From Actinomadura opuntiae (GTDB lineage Bacteria > Actinomycetota > Actinomycetes > Streptosporangiales > Streptosporangiaceae): a stretch of DNA of 64,000 nt. This document shows, in pieces, positions 8,517 to 16,179 of the stretch (its first letter is position 1; every line of letters starts with the position of its first letter). Location of the stretch: contig NZ_JASNWF010000001.1 of assembly GCF_030283205.1 (NCBI RefSeq), positions 310,001 to 374,000 on the forward strand, given 5' to 3'. The position numbers and the translations under genes are program-made. Below the pieces are notes generated by a model. That model saw only the letters and a program-made list of their open reading frames with translations, ran no database searches and was not told where the DNA came from.

Positions 8517-9124
8517 TGACCACCACCACGCAACGGATCGCGCGGACGCGGACCGCGACCGCGCAGGACCGGCGGCTGGAGGCGCTCGCCGAGGCGGCGC
8601 TGGCGTTCCGCGCGCAGGTCCCCACCATCGAGGCCTGGGGCCGCCGGCTGGCGGGCGTGCTGCGCGCCGGCGGACGGCTGCTGGCCTGCGGGAACGGGGG
8701 CAGCGCCGCGGAGGCGCAGCACCTGACCGCCGAGCTGGTCGGCCGGTTCGAGGACGAGCGGCGGCCGCTGTCGGCGATCCCGCTGCACGGCGACACCTCC
8801 TCCCTCACGGCGATCGGCAACGACTACGGCGCGGTGAACGCGTTCGCCCGGCAGGTGCAGGCGCACGGCCGGCGCGGCGACGTGCTGGTGTGCCTGTCGA
8901 CCAGCGGCCGCAGCCCCAACGTGATCGCGGCGGCGGACCGGGCGCGCCAGATCGGCATGACGGCGTGGGCGGTCACCGGGCCCGGCCCGAACCCGCTCAC
9001 CGACGCCTGCGACGACGCGGTCACCGTGCGGGCGGCCACGACGTCGACCGTCCAGGAGATCCACCTCGCCGCGGTGCACCTGCTGTGCGGGGTGGTCGAC
9101 GACGCGCTGGGGGTGACCAGATGA
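8516..9124 (+). CDS. gmhA: Sedoheptulose-7-phosphate isomerase (phosphoheptose isomerase)
   Basis: A 202-residue single SIS-domain protein, close to the usual GmhA length of about 192. GNGGSAAEAQH at residues 59-69 and the following TAELVGRF match the GmhA phosphosugar and metal site, and the SIS motif LVCLSTSGRSPNV follows. GmhA converts sedoheptulose 7-phosphate to D-glycero-D-manno-heptose 7-phosphate, the first committed step of heptose activation. It overlaps the GT4 stop by one base and the hldE-like start by four. Finding it next to GmhB- and HldE-like functions makes the assignment firm. DiaA-like SIS proteins are the alternative, but their context differs. Confidence 0.87.
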   Translation: MTTTTQRIARTRTATAQDRRLEALAEAALAFRAQVPTIEAWGRRLAGVLRAGGRLLACGNGGSAAEAQHLTAELVGRFEDERRPLSAIPLHGDTSSLTAIGNDYGAVNAFARQVQAHGRRGDVLVCLSTSGRSPNVIAAADRARQIGMTAWAVTGPGPNPLTDACDDAVTVRAATTSTVQEIHLAAVHLLCGVVDDALGVTR

Positions 9125-10518
9125 GCGCACCACTGGTCGTGGTGGGCGACGTCCTGCTCGACGTCGACATCGTCGGCACGAGCAGCCGGCTGTGCCCGGA
9201 CGCGCCCGTCCCGGTCGTCGAGCAGGCGGAGGAGCGCCCGCGCCCCGGCGGCGCGGGCCTGGCCGCCCTGCTCGCGGCGGCGGGCGGGCGGGAGGTCGTG
9301 CTCGTCACGGCGCTCGCCGACGACGATCCGGGACGCAGGCTGCGCGCGATGCTGGAGCGGCACGTGGAGGTCGCCGCGTTCCACCTGCACGGCGGGACGC
9401 CCTGCAAGCTGCGCATCAGGTCGGGAGGCCAGTCGGTGGCGCGCCTGGACGCCGGGGAAGGGCAGGCCCTCGACGGGCCCGTCGGCCCGCGCGTCACCGA
9501 CGCGATCGCGGGGGCGGGCGCGGTGCTCGTCTCCGACTACGGGCGGGGCGTGACGCGGCATCGCGCCGTCCGGTCGCTGCTGAGCGCGCTGCCGCGCGGC
9601 GTCCCGATCGTGTGGGACCCGCATCCGCGCGGCGAGCCGCCGGTGCCGGGCACGCGGCTGCTCACCCCGAACGAGGAGGAGGCGGCCCGGCTCGCCGCCG
9701 CGGACGGCGCCGACATCACCGGGTTCGGGCTGTCGGCGGCGGGCCGGCGCGGCCGGTACCTCGGCCGGTCCTGGGGCCTGGAGGGCGTGGCGGTGACGCT
9801 CGGGTCCGAGGGCGCGCTGCTGTGCGACGGGTCGGAGGCGCCGTTCCTGGCGCCCGCCCGGCCGGCGCGCGGCGACTCCTGCGGCGCGGGCGACAGCTTC
9901 GCGGCCGGGACGGTGGAGGCGCTCGCCGACGGCGGGACGCTCGCCGGCGCCGTCACCGAGGGGGTGCGGCGCGCGTCGGAGTTCGTCCGGTCGGGCGCCG
10001 CGGCGGCGGTCTCGACGCAGCTCGCCGAGACCGGCACGGCCCGGCTCGTCCCCGAGCGCGGGGAGGACGCCTGGGACGTGGTCGAGCGGACGCGCCGCGC
10101 GGGCGGCACGGTCGTGGCGACCGGCGGCTGCTTCGACCTGCTGCACGCCGGGCACGTCAGCATGCTGCAGCAGGCCCGGCGGCTCGGCGACTGCCTGATC
10201 GTCTGCGTCAACTCCGACGCCTCGGTGCGCCGCCGCAAGGGCCCGACCCGCCCGGTGACGCCCGCAGCGGACCGCGTCCGGGTGCTGGAGGCGCTCAGCG
10301 ACGTGGACGCCGCGGTCGTGTTCGACGACGACACCCCGGCGCCGCTGCTGGAGCGGCTGCGCCCCGACGTCTGGGTGAAGGGCGCCGACTACGCCGGGAC
10401 GATCCTGCCCGAGGCCGAGACGGTCCGGGCGCACAACGGCGAGGTGGTCCTGCTGCCTCTGCTGGAAGGGCGCTCCACCACGCGCCTGCTGTCCACCACG
10501 AAGGGAAACGCCTCATGA
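9121..10518 (+). CDS. hldE: Bifunctional heptose-7-phosphate kinase / heptose-1-phosphate nucleotidyltransferase
   Basis: A 465-residue fusion like E. coli HldE (about 477). Residues 1 to about 310 are a PfkB/ribokinase-type kinase, with RPGGAG near 42, SDYGRGV, TPNEEE and the catalytic GAGDSF at 255-260 (D258). From about 328 a cytidylyltransferase-like domain follows: CFDLLHAGH with the HxGH site at 342-345, then NSDASVRRRKG and VKGADY. It phosphorylates heptose 7-phosphate at C1 and, after GmhB removes the 7-phosphate, adds a nucleotide, classically ADP. Start and stop overlap neighbours by four bases. The nucleotide used here (ADP or other) cannot be read from sequence. Confidence 0.88.
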   Translation: MSAPLVVVGDVLLDVDIVGTSSRLCPDAPVPVVEQAEERPRPGGAGLAALLAAAGGREVVLVTALADDDPGRRLRAMLERHVEVAAFHLHGGTPCKLRIRSGGQSVARLDAGEGQALDGPVGPRVTDAIAGAGAVLVSDYGRGVTRHRAVRSLLSALPRGVPIVWDPHPRGEPPVPGTRLLTPNEEEAARLAAADGADITGFGLSAAGRRGRYLGRSWGLEGVAVTLGSEGALLCDGSEAPFLAPARPARGDSCGAGDSFAAGTVEALADGGTLAGAVTEGVRRASEFVRSGAAAAVSTQLAETGTARLVPERGEDAWDVVERTRRAGGTVVATGGCFDLLHAGHVSMLQQARRLGDCLIVCVNSDASVRRRKGPTRPVTPAADRVRVLEALSDVDAAVVFDDDTPAPLLERLRPDVWVKGADYAGTILPEAETVRAHNGEVVLLPLLEGRSTTRLLSTTKGNAS

Positions 10519-11192
10519 ACGTCCTCATCACCGGCGGAGCCTCCGGCCTCGGCGCGGCCGTCGCGCGGAAGGTCGCCGAAGACGGAGGGCGCCCCCTGAT
10601 CCTGGACCGGCACCCCCCGAAGGACGACTTCGAGCACATGCAGGCCGACCTGGCCGACCGGCGCTGCGCCGAGCGCGCCGTGCACGGTCTGGCGCGCTCG
10701 GCGGGCGGCCTGAACGCGGTCGTCACCGCCGCCGGGACCGACGCGTGCGGCACGCTGTGCGACGTGCCCGCCGAGGACTGGGAGCGGGTCGTCCAGGTGA
10801 ACCTGCTCGGCACCGCCGCGGTGATCCGCGCCGCGCTCCCCTACCTGGAGAACGAGCCGAGCGGGCGGATCGTCACGGTCGCCTCGACGCTGGGGCTGCG
10901 GGCGGTCAGCGACGCCACCGCGTACTGCGCGTCGAAGTTCGGCGTCGTCGGGTTCACCCGCGCGCTGGCCGCCGAGCTGGCCGGGAAGGTCGGCGTGACG
11001 ATGATCGTGCCGGGCGGGATGGACACCGCGTTCTTCGACGGCCGCACCGAGCAGTACAAGCCCGGCCCGGACGCCAAGCTGAACAAGCCCGAGGACGTGG
11101 CCGCCACGATCGCGTTCGTGCTCGCGCAGCCGGCGGGCTGCGAGGTGCGCGAGATGGTGGTGTGCCAGTCCGAGGAGCCCTCGTGGCCGTGA
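10515..11192 (+). CDS. Short-chain dehydrogenase/reductase
   Basis: A 225-residue classical SDR. The cofactor motif TGGASGLG lies at residues 6-13 and the catalytic set is S124, Y137 and K141 (YCASK). Acidic D31 at the end of the second beta strand suggests NAD preference. It overlaps HldE by four bases and the next GT9 by up to ten. In this operon it could oxidise or reduce the heptose or another sugar; the substrate is not predictable. The MVVCQSEEPSWP tail is unremarkable. Confidence 0.8.
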   Translation: MNVLITGGASGLGAAVARKVAEDGGRPLILDRHPPKDDFEHMQADLADRRCAERAVHGLARSAGGLNAVVTAAGTDACGTLCDVPAEDWERVVQVNLLGTAAVIRAALPYLENEPSGRIVTVASTLGLRAVSDATAYCASKFGVVGFTRALAAELAGKVGVTMIVPGGMDTAFFDGRTEQYKPGPDAKLNKPEDVAATIAFVLAQPAGCEVREMVVCQSEEPSWP

Positions 11193-12127
11193 CGGCCGCC
11201 CGCCGCGCGCTGGTGCTGCGGGCGCTCGGGCTGGGCGACCTGCTCACCGCCGTGCCCGCACTGCGGGCGCTGCGGCGCGGGATGCCCGGCGCGCGGATCA
11301 CGCTCGCCGCGCCGCCCGCGCTGGCGCCGCTGGCCCTGGCCACCGGCGCGGTGGACGACGTCCTGCCGGCGGACGCGGGCCTCGGCCCGCTGCCGCCCGC
11401 CGGCCCCGTGGACGTCGCGGTCAACCTGCACGGCCGGGGCCCGCAGAGCCACCGGCTGCTGGCGGCGCTGCGGCCCGGCCGGCTGCTGGCGTTCGCGCAC
11501 ACCGGCGCGCTGCACACCGACGGCCCGGACTCGGACCCCGGCGAGCACGAGGTGGCGCGCTGGTGCCGGCTGCTGTGCGCCTACGGGTTCGACGCCGACC
11601 CCGGCGACCTGGACCTGGCGCCGCCGCCGGTCGCCTCGCCGGCGCCCGGCGCCGTCGTCGTCCATCCGGGCGCGGCGTTCCCGGCGCGGCGCTGGCCGGC
11701 CGAGCGGTTCGCGGCGGTCGCGGCGGCGCTGCGCGCCGGCGGCGAGCGCGTCGTCGTCACCGGCGGCCCCGCCGAGGCGCCGCTCGCGCGCGAGGTCGTG
11801 GAGCTCGCCGGGCTGGACCCGCGCGACGACCTGTCGGGCCGCACCCACCTGCCGGAGCTGGCCGCCCTCGTGGCGGGCGCCCGGCTGGTGGTGTGCGGCG
11901 ACACCGGGGTCGCGCACCTCGCCACCGCCTTCCGCACCCCGTCGGTCCTGCTGTTCGGGCCGACGCCGCCCGCGCGGTGGGGTCCCCCCGACCGCGCCGA
12001 GCACCGGGTGCTGTGGGCCGGGCGGTGCGGCGACCCGCATGGCCGCGAGCCCCATCCGGGTCTGCTGGAGATCTCCGCGGACGAGGCCGTCGAGGCCGCC
12101 GGCAAGGCGCTCACGCTACACGCTTAG
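11183..12127 (+). CDS. Family 9 glycosyltransferase (heptosyltransferase-like), second copy
   Basis: A 314-residue GT9 protein with RALVLRALGLGDLLTAVPAL at the N-terminus, VVVHPGAAFPARRWP in the middle and CGDTGVAHLATAFRTP towards the C-terminus, the family's nucleotide-heptose site. Two GTG starts are possible: 11183, placed five bases after a GAGGAG box and chosen here, and 11189, which would overlap the SDR stop as GTGA. It is a paralogue of the GT9 at 5282. Two such enzymes suggest two heptose residues or two linkages in the product. Confidence 0.86.
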   Translation: MAVTAARRALVLRALGLGDLLTAVPALRALRRGMPGARITLAAPPALAPLALATGAVDDVLPADAGLGPLPPAGPVDVAVNLHGRGPQSHRLLAALRPGRLLAFAHTGALHTDGPDSDPGEHEVARWCRLLCAYGFDADPGDLDLAPPPVASPAPGAVVVHPGAAFPARRWPAERFAAVAAALRAGGERVVVTGGPAEAPLAREVVELAGLDPRDDLSGRTHLPELAALVAGARLVVCGDTGVAHLATAFRTPSVLLFGPTPPARWGPPDRAEHRVLWAGRCGDPHGREPHPGLLEISADEAVEAAGKALTLHA

Positions 12128-12136
12128 GAGGAACTC

Positions 12137-13093
12137 ATGAGGCATCCCCGCGCCGTCGTGACCGGAGGGTCCGGCTTCCTCGGCTCGCACCTGTGCGAGG
12201 CGCTGCTGGCGCAGGACATCTCGGTGGTCTGCCTGGACAACCTGCTGACCGGGACGTCCCGCAACATCGCGCACCTGGCCGACCGGCGGGACTTCCGGTT
12301 CCTCAGGCGCGACCTGACCGAGCCCGTGCACGTGCCCGGCGACGTCGGCTACGTGTTCCACCTGGCCTCGTCGGCGTCCCCGGCCGACTACCTGCGCTAC
12401 CCGATCCAGACGCTGGAGGTGGGCAGCCAGGGCACCCGCAACGCGCTGGAGCTCGCCGAGGAGAAGGGCGCCCGGTTCGTGCTGGCCTCCACCTCCGAGG
12501 TGTACGGGGACCCGCTGGTGCACCCGCAGCCCGAGACGTACTGGGGCAACGTGAACCCGGTCGGGCCGCGCAGCGTCTACGACGAGGCCAAGCGGTTCGG
12601 CGAGGCGCTGACGTCGGCGTTCCGGCACTCGCGCGGCCTGGACACCGCGATCGTGCGGATCTTCAACAGCTACGGGCCGCGGATGCGCCCCGACGACGGC
12701 CGGGCGATCCCGACGTTCCTGCGGCAGGCGCTGACCGGCGAGGACCTCACCGTGACCGGGGACGGCTCGCAGACCCGGTCGATCTGCCACGTGTGCGACA
12801 CCGTCCGCGGCATCATCGCGCTCGCCATGTCCGAGCACCCGGGGCCGGTCAACATCGGCAGCCCCTACGAGATCTCGATGGCCGAGCTCGCCCGGGTGAT
12901 CATCGAGCTGACCGGGTCGCCGTCGCGGATCCGGTTCATCGACCGGCCGCAGGACGACCCGAAGGTGCGGCGGCCCGACACCACGCTCGCCGAGGAGCTG
13001 CTCGGCTGGCGCCCGCGGTTCGGCATCGAGGAGGGGCTGCGCTCCACGATCGAGTGGTTCTCCCGCGAGCTGCTCGTCGCCCGCCCGGCCTAG
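12137..13093 (+). CDS. NAD-dependent sugar epimerase/decarboxylase (UDP-glucuronate decarboxylase-like)
   Basis: A 318-residue extended SDR. The Rossmann motif GGSGFLGSH sits at residues 10-18, ASTSEVYGDP around 118-126, and Y148/K152 in the sequence RSVYDEAKRFGE form the active site. The YDEAKR context and the FNSYGPRM segment resemble UXS/UDP-glucuronate decarboxylases more than HldD heptose epimerases. It probably supplies a pentose-type or 4-keto nucleotide-sugar for the glycan. AGGAGG precedes the ATG. It is the last operon gene; its stop overlaps that of the converging pyruvyltransferase. Confidence 0.8.
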   Translation: MRHPRAVVTGGSGFLGSHLCEALLAQDISVVCLDNLLTGTSRNIAHLADRRDFRFLRRDLTEPVHVPGDVGYVFHLASSASPADYLRYPIQTLEVGSQGTRNALELAEEKGARFVLASTSEVYGDPLVHPQPETYWGNVNPVGPRSVYDEAKRFGEALTSAFRHSRGLDTAIVRIFNSYGPRMRPDDGRAIPTFLRQALTGEDLTVTGDGSQTRSICHVCDTVRGIIALAMSEHPGPVNIGSPYEISMAELARVIIELTGSPSRIRFIDRPQDDPKVRRPDTTLAEELLGWRPRFGIEEGLRSTIEWFSRELLVARPA

Positions 13094-13977
13094 CGGCGCA
13101 GGGCGGCCAGCAGGTCGGCCAGGAGGCCGTCGGACGGGGGCCCGGCCGGGACCCGTCCGGCGGCCTCCGGCGACAGGCACCACCGCCACCACCGGTCCAG
13201 CTCCGCCGGGTCCAGCAGCGGCGGCTCCTCTTCCTCGCCGGTGACGACGAGCGCCGGCCACGACCAGGCGCGGGCCTGCGCGGCGACCTTGGCGCCGCCG
13301 GCCACCGGGTCCACGGCCAGCGCGGGGACGCCGTTCTTCAACGCCAGGACCAGGCCGTGCAGCCGGGTCGTGACGGCCACGTCGAGGCGGCGCAGCGCCG
13401 ACTCCAGCTCGGCGGCGGTCGAGAACAGCCGCCAGTCGCGCGGGTCGAGCCGGGTGTCGAGGGGCAGCCGCGCGCACTCGCGGGCGGCGAGCCAGTCCGT
13501 CAGCTCCTCCTGCACGCGGTCGTGGCGGCGGCGCGCGCCGTATTCGCGCTGGCCGGGAGCCAGGATGACGCCGGCGACCGGCACAGAAGCGGTCCCCGGC
13601 AGGGCCGCCAGGTCGTGCCGCGGCGCGGCCCGCTGGTCGTCCCTCGGCAGGACGGCGTCGAAGCCGGTGACGGCGGGGTCGTCCGGATCGATGACCGACA
13701 CCCCCACCGCGACGCGCCGGCAGCGCGCGTACCGGTGGTGCAGTTCCTCGATCTGGGCACCGTGCAGCGGCCCGCAGGCGAACACCAGATGGGTGTACCG
13801 GGCCGGGTCCGCCCGGTCGAGGTCGAGCCCGCCCGGCCGGAAGACCGGGCTCCAGGCGAGGTCGCAGCCGATCCCCGCGCCGTCGAGCGCCCGCCGGACG
13901 GCCTCCATCGCCAGCACGTCCCCTGCGGTGGCCTCACCGTGCAGGAAGCTCGGCCATCCGGTCACCAGTGTCCGCAC
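13090..13977 (-). CDS. Polysaccharide pyruvyl transferase family protein
   Basis: A 295-residue protein of the CsaB/PssM-like pyruvyltransferase family, which puts ketal-linked pyruvate from PEP onto cell-wall sugars. The diagnostic C-terminal stretch TTRLHGLVLALKNGVP followed by ALAVDPVAGGAKV is clear; the N-terminus VRTLVTGWPSFLHGEATAGD fits a GT-B-like fold. The GTG at 13977 was chosen; a TTG 36 bases further up is possible. A 22-codon reading frame with a good ribosome site ends seven bases before this start, so translation may be coupled. The stop shares CTAG with the converging epimerase stop. Confidence 0.75.
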   Translation of the reverse strand: MRTLVTGWPSFLHGEATAGDVLAMEAVRRALDGAGIGCDLAWSPVFRPGGLDLDRADPARYTHLVFACGPLHGAQIEELHHRYARCRRVAVGVSVIDPDDPAVTGFDAVLPRDDQRAAPRHDLAALPGTASVPVAGVILAPGQREYGARRRHDRVQEELTDWLAARECARLPLDTRLDPRDWRLFSTAAELESALRRLDVAVTTRLHGLVLALKNGVPALAVDPVAGGAKVAAQARAWSWPALVVTGEEEEPPLLDPAELDRWWRWCLSPEAAGRVPAGPPSDGLLADLLAALRR

Positions 13978-13984
13978 GCCGCGC

Positions 13985-14053
13985 TCAGCCGCCCCGGGCC
14001 GCGGCGGCCGCAATCGCGGTGAGCGGCGCCGCGGGCAGGTCGCTGCGGGTCAT
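13985..14053 (-). CDS. 22-codon leader reading frame before the pyruvyltransferase
   Basis: ATG at 14053 is preceded by GAGGGAGGG at good spacing, the best ribosome site in the area. It encodes MTRSDLPAAPLTAIAAAAAR plus two glycines, then TGA, seven bases before the pyruvyltransferase GTG. It is in a different frame from the downstream gene. It may be a regulatory leader, a device to deliver ribosomes to the poorly led downstream gene, or a small peptide. A sequencing frameshift that would join it to the downstream gene is an alternative. Confidence 0.4.
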   Translation of the reverse strand: MTRSDLPAAPLTAIAAAAARGG

Positions 14054-14273
14054 CCTTTTTCCCTCCCTCGGTCGCACGCTGATGCCTGCTACCCGGAGGG
14101 CGTCGTCCCATGTCGGTGACAGTGAGACACCTGACGGTTTACCGAATGGGCCGAGGGGGCACAGTCACTTCGCGGCCCACTCGCCGGCCAGGTTCTGCCA
14201 GGTCCTTCGGTCAGCGAGCCTGGGCCGCGCCAGGATCACGGCGCAGTGCCGTGTGAGCGCGCAGGATGGGCGG

Positions 14274-14636
14274 TCAGCCCGCGAACGCCTGCGCGAGGGC
14301 CATCCCGCAGTACGCCGCGCCGAGCCCGCCGGCGATGCTCGCGCCCGCGTTGAGGACCGCGTAGAAGCGGGCGCCGTCCTCGGCCAGCCGGAGCGTCTCG
14401 TAACCGAACGTGGAGTAGGTCGTCAGCGCGCCGCAGAAGCCCGTCCCGGCGAACGCCAGCGCTCCCCCGGACGCGGGCAGCGCCGCCAGGAACCCCAGCA
14501 GCGCCGACCCCGCCACGTTGACGGTGAACGTCCCCCACGGGAACACCGAGTCGTGGCGCGCCTGGACGGCCCGGTCGGTGAGGTAGCGCAGCGGCGCCCC
14601 CAGCGCCGCGCCCAGCGCGATGAGCAGGACGGTCAC
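14274..14636 (-). CDS. crcB: Fluoride exporter CrcB/Fluc, small subunit
   Basis: A 120-residue membrane protein with four predicted helices, the normal size for one Fluc subunit. [14 protein letters not shown] at the N-terminus, [15 protein letters not shown] with the pore asparagine, and [16 protein letters not shown] with the phenylalanine-box region are diagnostic. Fluc channels export fluoride as antiparallel dimers. The GTG at 14636 overlaps the DUF190 stop (GTGA). Together with the second crcB upstream it may form a heterodimer, as is common in actinobacteria with paired genes. Confidence 0.9.
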   Translation of the reverse strand: MTVLLIALGAALGAPLRYLTDRAVQARHDSVFPWGTFTVNVAGSALLGFLAALPASGGALAFAGTGFCGALTTYSTFGYETLRLAEDGARFYAVLNAGASIAGGLGAAYCGMALAQAFAG

Positions 14637-14983
14637 GCCTTCCCCTCCGCCCCGCGGCCGGTGTAGCGGATCACCTCGACCGGATCGATGATCACCAGCC
14701 CCTCCTCGACCAGCTCGTCCAGCTGCGGCAGGAAGTCGCGGATCTTCCGCTCGGCGTCCACGATCACGATCACCATCGGCAGGTCCTCCGACAGCGACAG
14801 GATGCGGGAGGTGTGGATGCGGCTGGACGCGCCGTACCCCTCGCATCCGCGCAGCACGCTGGCGCCCGCGAGCCCGGCCCGGTGGGCGCGGTGCACGATC
14901 TCGGTGTACAGCGGCCGGTGGTGCCACCGGTCGCTCTCCCCGACGAAGACGGTCAGCCGCAGCGCCGGGCCCTGGATCCTCAT
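14633..14983 (-). CDS. DUF190 family protein
   Basis: A 116-residue soluble PII-like ferredoxin-fold protein: [38 protein letters not shown] and [19 protein letters not shown] are typical of DUF190. Such genes are repeatedly found beside crcB and are thought to modulate fluoride export, possibly by nucleotide binding; the role is not firmly established. GGAAGGAG precedes the ATG at 14983. It sits between the two crcB genes and overlaps both by four bases. Confidence 0.87.
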   Translation of the reverse strand: MRIQGPALRLTVFVGESDRWHHRPLYTEIVHRAHRAGLAGASVLRGCEGYGASSRIHTSRILSLSEDLPMVIVIVDAERKIRDFLPQLDELVEEGLVIIDPVEVIRYTGRGAEGKA

Positions 14984-15465
14984 GAGCGCTCCTTCCGGCG
15001 CGCGCGGACGGCGAGGCGGGTCAGCCGGACGCCCGCGAACATCGCGGCGAGCGCGGCGACGAGCGTCCCCCCGAGATACGACAGTCCCACCCCGGGCGCC
15101 CCGGCCGACAGCGCCTTCTGGAAGTCGACGATGTGGGTCGAGAAGGTGGTGTAGCCGCCCAGCACCCCGACGCCGAGGAAGGGCCGGACGAGCCGGTGCA
15201 CCCGCCAGACCTCGGTGATCAGCACCATCAGCGCACCGATCAGCAGGCAGCCGGACACGTTGATGCAGAACACCGGCCAGGGGAACTCCCCCGGGCGGTA
15301 CGGCAGCGCCTCGGTGACCCCGTACCGGGCGAGGGCCCCGAGGATCCCGCCCGCCGCGATGGCGGCGAGCGTCGTCCAGGGCGCGCGCCGAAGCTCGAAC
15401 CGCTGCCGCGGCACGCTGAGATCGATGTCGGGATCGACGGGACGACCGGTCACGGCGTCGGGCAC
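14980..15465 (-). CDS. crcB: Fluoride exporter CrcB/Fluc, larger subunit
   Basis: A 161-residue protein with a cytoplasmic N-terminal extension of about 30 residues and four membrane helices. [31 protein letters not shown] (pore Asn) and [15 protein letters not shown] are the family motifs. The GTG at 15465 follows a TAGGAG box. It is the first gene of the three-gene fluoride operon. The long leader before it contains stems reminiscent of a fluoride riboswitch, described separately. Confidence 0.9.
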   Translation of the reverse strand: MPDAVTGRPVDPDIDLSVPRQRFELRRAPWTTLAAIAAGGILGALARYGVTEALPYRPGEFPWPVFCINVSGCLLIGALMVLITEVWRVHRLVRPFLGVGVLGGYTTFSTHIVDFQKALSAGAPGVGLSYLGGTLVAALAAMFAGVRLTRLAVRARRKERS

Positions 15466-15498
15466 GGCACACTCCTACCAGCGGAAACATCGGTCACC

Positions 15499-15591
15499 GG
15501 TAGGGACCGTTGGCGGCGTGCACCGCGGTTCTCCCCGTCGCGGGGACGGCGGGCCCCACCGCCGCAGCGCTCCTCCCCGGAGAAGCGCGGC
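15499..15591 (-). promoter_or_regulatory. Structured leader of the crcB operon, fluoride-riboswitch-like but unproven
   Basis: Reading the minus strand, 15563-15499 has GGCGGTGGGGCCCGCC, resembling the aptamer start GGCGATGAGGCCCGCC with a possible CGGCG/CGCCG pseudoknot. An AAC-preceded small hairpin follows, and CGGTCCCTAC can close the first stem with GGGGCC. The conserved GAUG and UGAUG bases are not intact, so this may be a divergent aptamer or chance. Just upstream, 15591-15561 can form a long bulged hairpin. Context (three fluoride genes) favours a sensing leader. Confidence 0.3.
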
Positions 15592-15650
15592 ATCCAGTCT
15601 ACCGATCCACCGGAAGCGGACCTGGCCGGGCCCGAGCGCTCCGTGCCCGG

Positions 15651-16112
15651 TCAGGGCCCGGGACGGTCGACCTGGCCGCGCCACCCGCCCGTCTGCACGC
15701 CGCGCGCCTCGATGAACGTCTTGAACCGCTGCAGATCGGTCTTGACCCGGCGGTTGAGCGCGCCGATCCTGTCGCCGGCCTTCTCCACGAGCCCCTCGGG
15801 GGCGAACTCCATCTGCGCGGTGACGCGGGTGGTGTCGTCGTCGAGGCGGTGGAAGGTCACCACGCCGGCGTGCCTGGGTCCCTCCAGCGACGTCCACGCG
15901 ACGCGCTCGTCCGGCAGCTGCTCGGTGATGCGCGCGTCGAACTCGCGGGTGACCCCGGCGATCCGGACGGTCCAGTGCAGCCGGGTGTCGTCCAGCTGGC
16001 GGACCTCCTCGACGCCCTCCATGAAGCGGGGGAACTCCTCGAACTGCGTCCACTGGTCGTAGGCGACGCGGATCGGAACGGTGACGTTGACCGACTCGGT
16101 GATCGTGCTCAC
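15651..16112 (-). CDS. SRPBCC (START/polyketide-cyclase-like) family protein
   Basis: A 153-residue helix-grip protein: STITESVNVTVPIRVAYDQW, FEEFPRFMEGVEEVRQLD and a C-terminal helix with LQRFKTFIEARG are typical of the cyclase/dehydrase-like SRPBCC subgroup. These bind hydrophobic ligands; no enzymatic role can be inferred. GTG at 16112 was preferred over ATG at 16127 because GGGGAG is well placed for it. A SigB-type promoter lies 30 bases upstream, so it is probably a general-stress gene. Confidence 0.83.
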   Translation of the reverse strand: MSTITESVNVTVPIRVAYDQWTQFEEFPRFMEGVEEVRQLDDTRLHWTVRIAGVTREFDARITEQLPDERVAWTSLEGPRHAGVVTFHRLDDDTTRVTAQMEFAPEGLVEKAGDRIGALNRRVKTDLQRFKTFIEARGVQTGGWRGQVDRPGP

Positions 16113-16141
16113 GGGGCTCCCCTTCATCCGTCACCCGCCCG

Positions 16142-16166
16142 CTACCCGCCCGGCCTGCCTCTACAC
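16142..16166 (-). promoter_or_regulatory. SigB/SigF-type promoter for the SRPBCC gene
   Basis: On the minus strand GTGTA, 14 bases, then GGGTAG. This is the same layout and nearly the same bases as the element before the sigma gene 600 bases away (GTGTG, 14 bases, GGGTAG). The -10 ends 30 bases before the GTG start. Promoter use is inferred from the match. Confidence 0.5.
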
Positions 16167-16179
16167 GGGCGCCGGCCGG

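Noticed and set aside
10515..11192. SDR as the heptose 6-epimerase HldD
   Set aside because: It is a 225-residue classical SDR with YCASK; HldD is an extended SDR of about 310 residues.
13985..14053. Leader frame as the true N-terminus of the pyruvyltransferase after a frameshift
   Set aside because: Its Ala-rich sequence does not resemble the family N-terminus and the downstream frame already begins with a plausible first beta strand; kept only as an alternative.
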